Shown one piece after another: positions 59,301 through 64,000 of a stretch of 64,000 nt of DNA (position 1 is the stretch's first letter; every line of letters starts with the position of its first letter). A model generated the notes under the pieces. The model made no database searches, had not been told where the DNA came from, and saw nothing but the letters and a program-made list of their open reading frames with translations. Source of the DNA: Corylus avellana (Eukaryota; Streptophyta; Magnoliopsida; Fagales; Betulaceae); assembly GCF_901000735.1 (NCBI RefSeq), contig NC_081547.1:21266838-21330837 (forward strand), given 5' to 3'. The position numbers and the translations under genes were made by a program.

Positions 59301-59850
59301 TTTCAAATTATAACTCTTTTGGAAAGCCCAGTGAGTTCTATACTGCTGAGCGTCTCTATTTTATGGAGATGGCGGGCTCATAATTTCGCCTGTATCACGG
59401 GTGGTGGTGATTCCCGTGGTGCAGATGATGTTGTGGATGCAGGAACAGAGATAGTAGATAAGGATCTTGTAGCCTTGTATTTGGGCGATGTCGGAGGTTT
59501 AGATGCGTTGGAGGTCTACTTTGTTGGACTAGTTGTTAGTCCTTTTTGTTAGAGCATTCATTGATATGCTTAGATGTTTGCATCCGATATATGGCTCGTG
59601 TCGCATGTGATACTTTTGCATAGCCATTATTTTGTATGTAAAACTTTATTCACATAGATGTATTAGTCAGCTCAAATGTGTTATGTAGATCTAATGTTAT
59701 TTATATTCTGCTGCAAAGATATGAACTCTGATAAATCATTTATGATGCATATAGCTCTGTGTGGCATATTATACTATCAATCATGTTAATGCATGAGTTC
59801 ATGGCATACTGCGGTATTGACATGCCACTGTGACAATCCGCTTTATTGTG
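56321..59850. mobile_element. Probable long solo LTR or LTR remnant (Ty3/gypsy-like)
   Basis: No coding capacity over 3.5 kb. It opens with AAGACCCGAGAAAATAATTA, resembling the starts of long plant gypsy (Tekay/Del-type) LTRs. It includes a CT-rich leader-like stretch (56760-56960), a minisatellite (58555-58926), diverged repeats with CTAGACGTATCAGTATGC (59020-59250) and GGAAAGCCCAGTGAGTTC (59320). I could not find both termini or a target duplication, so borders and class are tentative. Confidence 0.35.
58555..58926. repeat. Minisatellite, about 70-bp units
   Basis: Roughly five and a half diverged units with the core GTGATTGAGTATGGTCTCAC and the lead CGGGGTGACAACTCCGGTG. The last two units are shorter. 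Units differ by substitutions and small indels. The 66-83-residue frames over it are by-products of the repeat. Confidence 0.85.
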
Positions 59851-60044
59851 GGTAATGTTTTTTAAAAGAAAAATTTTTAATCATGCTTTTATCAAGCTGG
59901 TCGTCACAGATTTATAACTCTTTTTGTATTTTGCTGCTTGTTTATTTTGTGGGTTGCTGTCTTCCAGCTCTTAAGAGTTTTGATCTTTTAGCAGAGACTT
60001 TTTGTAATCGAATTTGTGTTAGTTCATCTCTTTCATACACTCCC

Positions 60045-60225
60045 TACAGGGTAGGGGTGTCAACCCGGTCCAGTTTCCCGGTTTTTGGCCAAAACTGGAG
60101 ACCAGAACTAGGGTACCTCGGTTCTTGGTTTTGGACAACCGGAACCGGGAACTAGGTCTCGGTTATCGGCCGGTTCCAGTTTGTACCCGGTCCAGTAACC
60201 GATTTTTTAAGAAAATTGTTTTTTG
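60045..60225. repeat. hAT terminal/subterminal region rich in CCGGTTC motifs
   Basis: It opens with TAGGGGTGTCAACCCGGTCC, a typical plant hAT terminus, then many CCGGTT/AACCGG motifs on both strands up to CCGGTCCAGTAACCG. These are likely transposase-binding sites of the element whose transposase remnant is at 61008-62973. The other terminus is probably beyond the right edge. Confidence 0.55.
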
Positions 60226-61007
60226 AGCTTATTTTAGGTATTGGGCCTAAAATAAGCCTTTTTTTTTTTCTTTTTTTTTTTTCATAAGTTGGCTCATTTA
60301 AAAAAAAATCTATTAATCTTTTTATTCAAATTAAATAGGCTTTATTGTGATTGTTGGAAATAATTAAAAAAATAAACCTAAAAAAACCCAAAAATTCTAA
60401 AAAAATCAATGTTTTTGCCTATATGGGCCTTATAAATAAAAATTCAATTTTTACAAATGTCCTAAAAATCATTTTAAATTAGACACATAAAGAAAACATT
60501 AAAACAATAAAAACAACTATGTAAACAAACCAACATGCACAAGAAATACCCCCTTACTACAACAATTTAAAACCCAAAAAAATAAAAAATAAAACAAGTA
60601 TTTAAATAATCCACCAACCAAAAGAAATACCCCTTACAATAAAAGTAGTTCATAAACATATTATAAATACAATATTACGCAAGTTTCAAAAATTATCAAA
60701 TCATTTATCATGTCACATAAGCTTTAGAAATCATCTAGCTTATATCCTGTGAATAAAACAACTTAAAATCATGGAAATCATCTAGCTTATATCCTGTGAA
60801 TAAAACAACAAATAAAGTTAAGAATGATTAATATTAAAATCATGGCATTTTAATATCATAAAATATAAAATGTCAAACAGTGAAAACATAGTAAATAATT
60901 AAAAGTAATGAATTTATAATCATTTAGTTACCATGTTCATCATAACTTTTCATTCCCATAAACTTCGGCATCTCCTCAATGTTATTTGGGCAGCTCTTTA
61001 ACCAATC
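60226..61007. other. AT-rich non-coding part of the hAT element
   Basis: Lies between the hAT terminus and transposase 3' end. Nothing coding recognised apart from a perfect direct duplication listed separately. Confidence 0.4.
60727..60809. repeat. Perfect 36-bp direct duplication
   Basis: GAAATCATCTAGCTTATATC through TAAAACAA occurs at 60727-60762 and again at 60774-60809 with no difference visible, spaced 47 bases. The lack of divergence suggests a recent slippage or double-strand-break repair event. Confidence 0.85.
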
Positions 61008-62973
61008 TTATTTGCAAATCAAGGTCTCAACTGTAAATGGGGATAATGAACTCCTAAATGAATCTAATATACGTCCTCCATTGCTAAAGGCAAACTCAGA
61101 TGCAACAGTAGAAATATGAATGGCTAATACATCACGGGCTACCTCTGCAAGAATAGGATATTTGGGTGCATTATTAACCTTCCGCCAAAGTAAGATATTA
61201 AAATCTTGGGTTGTTGCTTCACACCGATCAGACAAATATCGATCCACCTCCGATTTACACTTCAAGTCATTCTCTTCTTGGTGTTAGGAGAACACCTTCA
61301 AAAATTTCACATCTTGATCCTCCAAGTCTTCATCATCAACATTTCAAAAGTAGCAGTTGAACTTTTTATACCTACATCAGTGTTAGATAACCCATCCTCC
61401 CCATGAAACAAATTGAATTGATCCTACAAACGGTTCAAGAGGGAGTCCACACTATCCTTGATATATTTCGCCCAATCAACATCATTGTATCTTCTCAACC
61501 AAAATACCAACCCCTTCATCTTGAAATGTGGGTCAAGAACAAAAGCCACATACAACAATAAGTTAATCTTCTCCACTGTCTCTCAATACTTATCATACGT
61601 TGTTTTCATATAAAAACTCACAAAACTAAGGATATGATTATCATTACAAATACCATCATTCAAAGTATTTTGAATAATACTAAGTTGAATGAAATATGAG
61701 TTAGAGGTGACATTTTTTAAACTAGAGAACTTCAATGTGGCATCATAAAAAAATTTCAAAAACCTCACAAATAGCTTAGCATTTTCCCACTCAATAGAAC
61801 TAGGAGCAACAAAATGATCACTCTCATCCTCCTCAAGTAGGGCAAAAGCTTCATATTTCTCAGCGGAGCTCAACATTAAGTACACATAATTCCATCTTGT
61901 TTGAACATCTAGACATACCATCTTCGTATATGTAATCTTTTCTAGCTCTATACATGATTTAAACTTTGTCATCCTCGCTGGTAAGGACCTCACAAATTTC
62001 ACTATATTCTTTATAATAGAAATAGAAGTACCGAATCCTTTCAACCCTTCAGTTACAACAAGATTTAAAATATGAGCGGCACACTGCACGTGAAGAAATT
62101 CACATTCCAAAATAGAATAAGGCTTGGCCTTCAACCTCATTTTCAAAAAATTGATCATCACATCATTGTTTGTAGCATTATCAACTGTAATAGTGAACAA
62201 ATTATCAATCCCCCACTCCATCATTGTACTCTCCAACAATCTTCCAAGATCATCACCTATATGACTAGAAATCATGGCAAATTTGATTATTTTCTTATGC
62301 ATTATCCAATCATAATCTATGAAGCTAGTGGTAACAACCATGTAGTTTAAATTTTGAAGAGATATTCATGTATCAGTAGTTATGCAAACCCTTTTACCGC
62401 TCAAAACATTTTTTAACTTAAGTTTTTCTTCCTCATATAGTTTCATGCAATCTTTTTGTAGAGTATTGCGACTTGGTACATTGAACCTTGGTTCAACTCC
62501 ATTCATCATTTCTCTAAACCTATCACTTTCCACATGCCTAAAAGGCAACTCCTCTTTGATGAAATACCGCACAACCAAATTTCTTACATTAATCAGATCA
62601 TACTTCACAAATCCTACTCTTTGATTGCCTTCTTTGTAGTCTTAACTGGCATTTACAACAAAGTTTGACCTTTGGGTATATTCGATTTTCTAAGTGGAAA
62701 GGTTGGACATCTACTGGTAAAGTGGCTCATCATGCCTGAAGTACCATTTTTCCAGTGACACCCTAACACCCTATTGCAATAATTACACATTGCCCTAGGG
62801 TTGTTCTTATCAACTGGTTCTATTTTTTGGAAGTGATCCCATACAATAGACTGATTCGCCGATGGTTTTTTGGATAGGTTCATTTGTGATTACAATGTAT
62901 TTGTAGAGGAAGCTGTATTAGTTCCAGAGTTGTCACCTTGTAATTGCATACTAGAACTATTTGTTTCCTCCAT
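61008..62973 (-). pseudogene. hAT transposase pseudogene (RICESLEEPER/DAYSLEEPER type)
   Basis: N-terminal BED zinc finger: SIVWDHFQKIEP, then CNYCNRV and the HFTSRC pair (C2H2 ligands). Middle: LPFRHVESDRF, FTITVDNATNND, HVQCAAHILNLVV and DVQTRWNYVYLML. C-terminal hAT dimerisation block: YPILAEVARDVLAIHISTVA, FAFSNGGRILD and SLSPFTVETLIC. Order and spacing fit domesticated-type plant hAT transposases. It is broken by stops after ATG MEET.. (TAA), after TTDT (TGA for Trp) and after TYDKY (TGA for Trp), and by frameshifts between the BED and middle parts and before 61265. Not functional. Confidence 0.88.
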
Positions 62974-63965
62974 CTATTAAGAGTGTTTAGATGTTATACA
63001 CTAAAATGAACAATATATATATATTCAAACAATCAAAGGCAATAAATAAGGAAATGAGCAACAATCCTCCAAAGAAGAACATAAATTTCCCAAAGGTATT
63101 ATACTAGCAAATATAATGCATTAAAGTTTAACTATAGATAGCTTAACAAATTGAAAGCCATGTTATTCTGGGTACCACAAGGGTGCAAGATTATTCTAAA
63201 CAGGACAAAACAATTTGGTTTATGATCTCCACACACAGTCATGGGAATTTGAAATTGAGGACAACATATAGTTAAGCATTTTGATGGAAGACCATATAAT
63301 GCAGTGAACCATTAAGCTCTTCTTTTCATACATCTGCTTCTACCTCATGTTTTAGGAAGAAAATGGTTGCCAAAATACCCAAAATCAATCAGTCCATTTG
63401 TGTGAATATAGAATATGAAGGGCTTTAGGGATGAAGAGCTGAAAGGATTACCACTTAATTTTTCTCTTTAAGATCATGTCCTTTGTAGAACTTGTCTTTG
63501 ATTTGGATTTCAATTGAAAAAATGTTAGACCGATTATGTTGTGCCTAAGAAGTCAAGGCAATCTCAAAAGTATCCTTGATCACATACGGCATTCGATGGA
63601 GCTCAATTAATATAGTGAAAATACCAACAATATAGTTAATGCTTAAAATTGCAAAAACTGGGCATAAAATACAAATGAATTACATACATTTAGCTTTAAG
63701 CTAATCCAAGGTATGAAACTATGAATCATTAACGTGACCTTTTCCATAGGTTAACATAAATTAGATTATGAAACCCACATAAGAAAGGGTAAAAAGAATG
63801 AAGCTACAGAAAGAGAGAAACAAACAGAGCCAAACACATTTTCTCGGCAACCAAACAGAGGCAAACACTAAAACAGTAAAAACCCAGCAAAACAATCCAA
63901 CAAATTTTAAATTTTTACAAAGATGAAAGAACCATTTTGTAACCCTAGAAAGAGAGAATCCATAC
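62974..63965. other. Non-coding DNA upstream of the hAT transposase, probable intron
   Basis: No gene, and no second hAT terminus seen before the window ends. AT-rich, with a TA run near 63012. Confidence 0.4.
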
Positions 63966-63983
63966 CTGGCTACTAGTGCTCAT
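63966..63983 (-). pseudogene. Possible short first coding exon of the hAT transposase
   Basis: ATGAGCACTAGTAGCCAG followed by GTATGG would join in frame to the ATG at 62973, which is preceded by an acceptor-like TTAATAG. The intron would be about 1 kb (62974-63965). This is inference from splice signals only. Confidence 0.3.
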
Positions 63984-64000
63984 TGCTCGGTTGGAGAAAG

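Overview
This is a eukaryotic, plant nuclear window. The genes have many short GT..AG introns, the DNA between them is AT-rich, and there are abundant MITEs, SINEs and LTR retrotransposons. All four host genes have clear Arabidopsis counterparts, and gene structure and protein similarity point to a core eudicot. I cannot name the species.

Layout, left to right. (1) 484-6308, minus: the first 13 coding exons of a TOPLESS-related corepressor, closest to TPR4; its 3' half lies off the left edge. (2) 6.6-14.1 kb: AT-rich DNA with several inverted-repeat elements. (3) 14117-23633: a degenerate Ty1/Copia element with matching AAAAT target duplications. A second, non-autonomous LTR element lies in its integrase region on the opposite strand, and a solo LTR of a third family lies in its 3' LTR. 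(4) 23.6-26.5 kb: low-complexity DNA and MITEs. (5) 26555-28021, plus: an intronless TOO MANY MOUTHS (TMM) gene. (6) 28-34.4 kb: MITEs and tRNA-derived SINEs, including a SINE inside a MITE. (7) 34732-39504, plus: a four-exon PTI1-like receptor-like cytoplasmic kinase, counterpart of At3g15890. (8) 41148-53408, minus: a complete 25-exon PRP8 spliceosome gene; my reconstruction gives 2,349 residues with every exon phase matching. (9) 53.6-64 kb: inverted repeats, a probable long LTR remnant with a minisatellite, and a broken hAT transposase of the RICESLEEPER/DAYSLEEPER type.

The genes do not form a functional cluster: a transcriptional corepressor, a stomatal-patterning receptor, a cytoplasmic kinase and the core splicing factor. 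Their neighbourhood is informative, though. From memory, TPR4 and the kinase are adjacent in Arabidopsis (At3g15880/At3g15890), and PRP8 and TMM are adjacent elsewhere (At1g80070/At1g80080). Here the two pairs are interleaved, as expected for an ancestral segment that later split by duplication and reciprocal gene loss. I saw no tRNA, rRNA, snRNA gene or CRISPR array. I found no clearly new biological system; the most unusual items are the interleaved synteny, the three-element LTR nest, the extra pre-gag region of the Copia element and the SINE-in-MITE nest.
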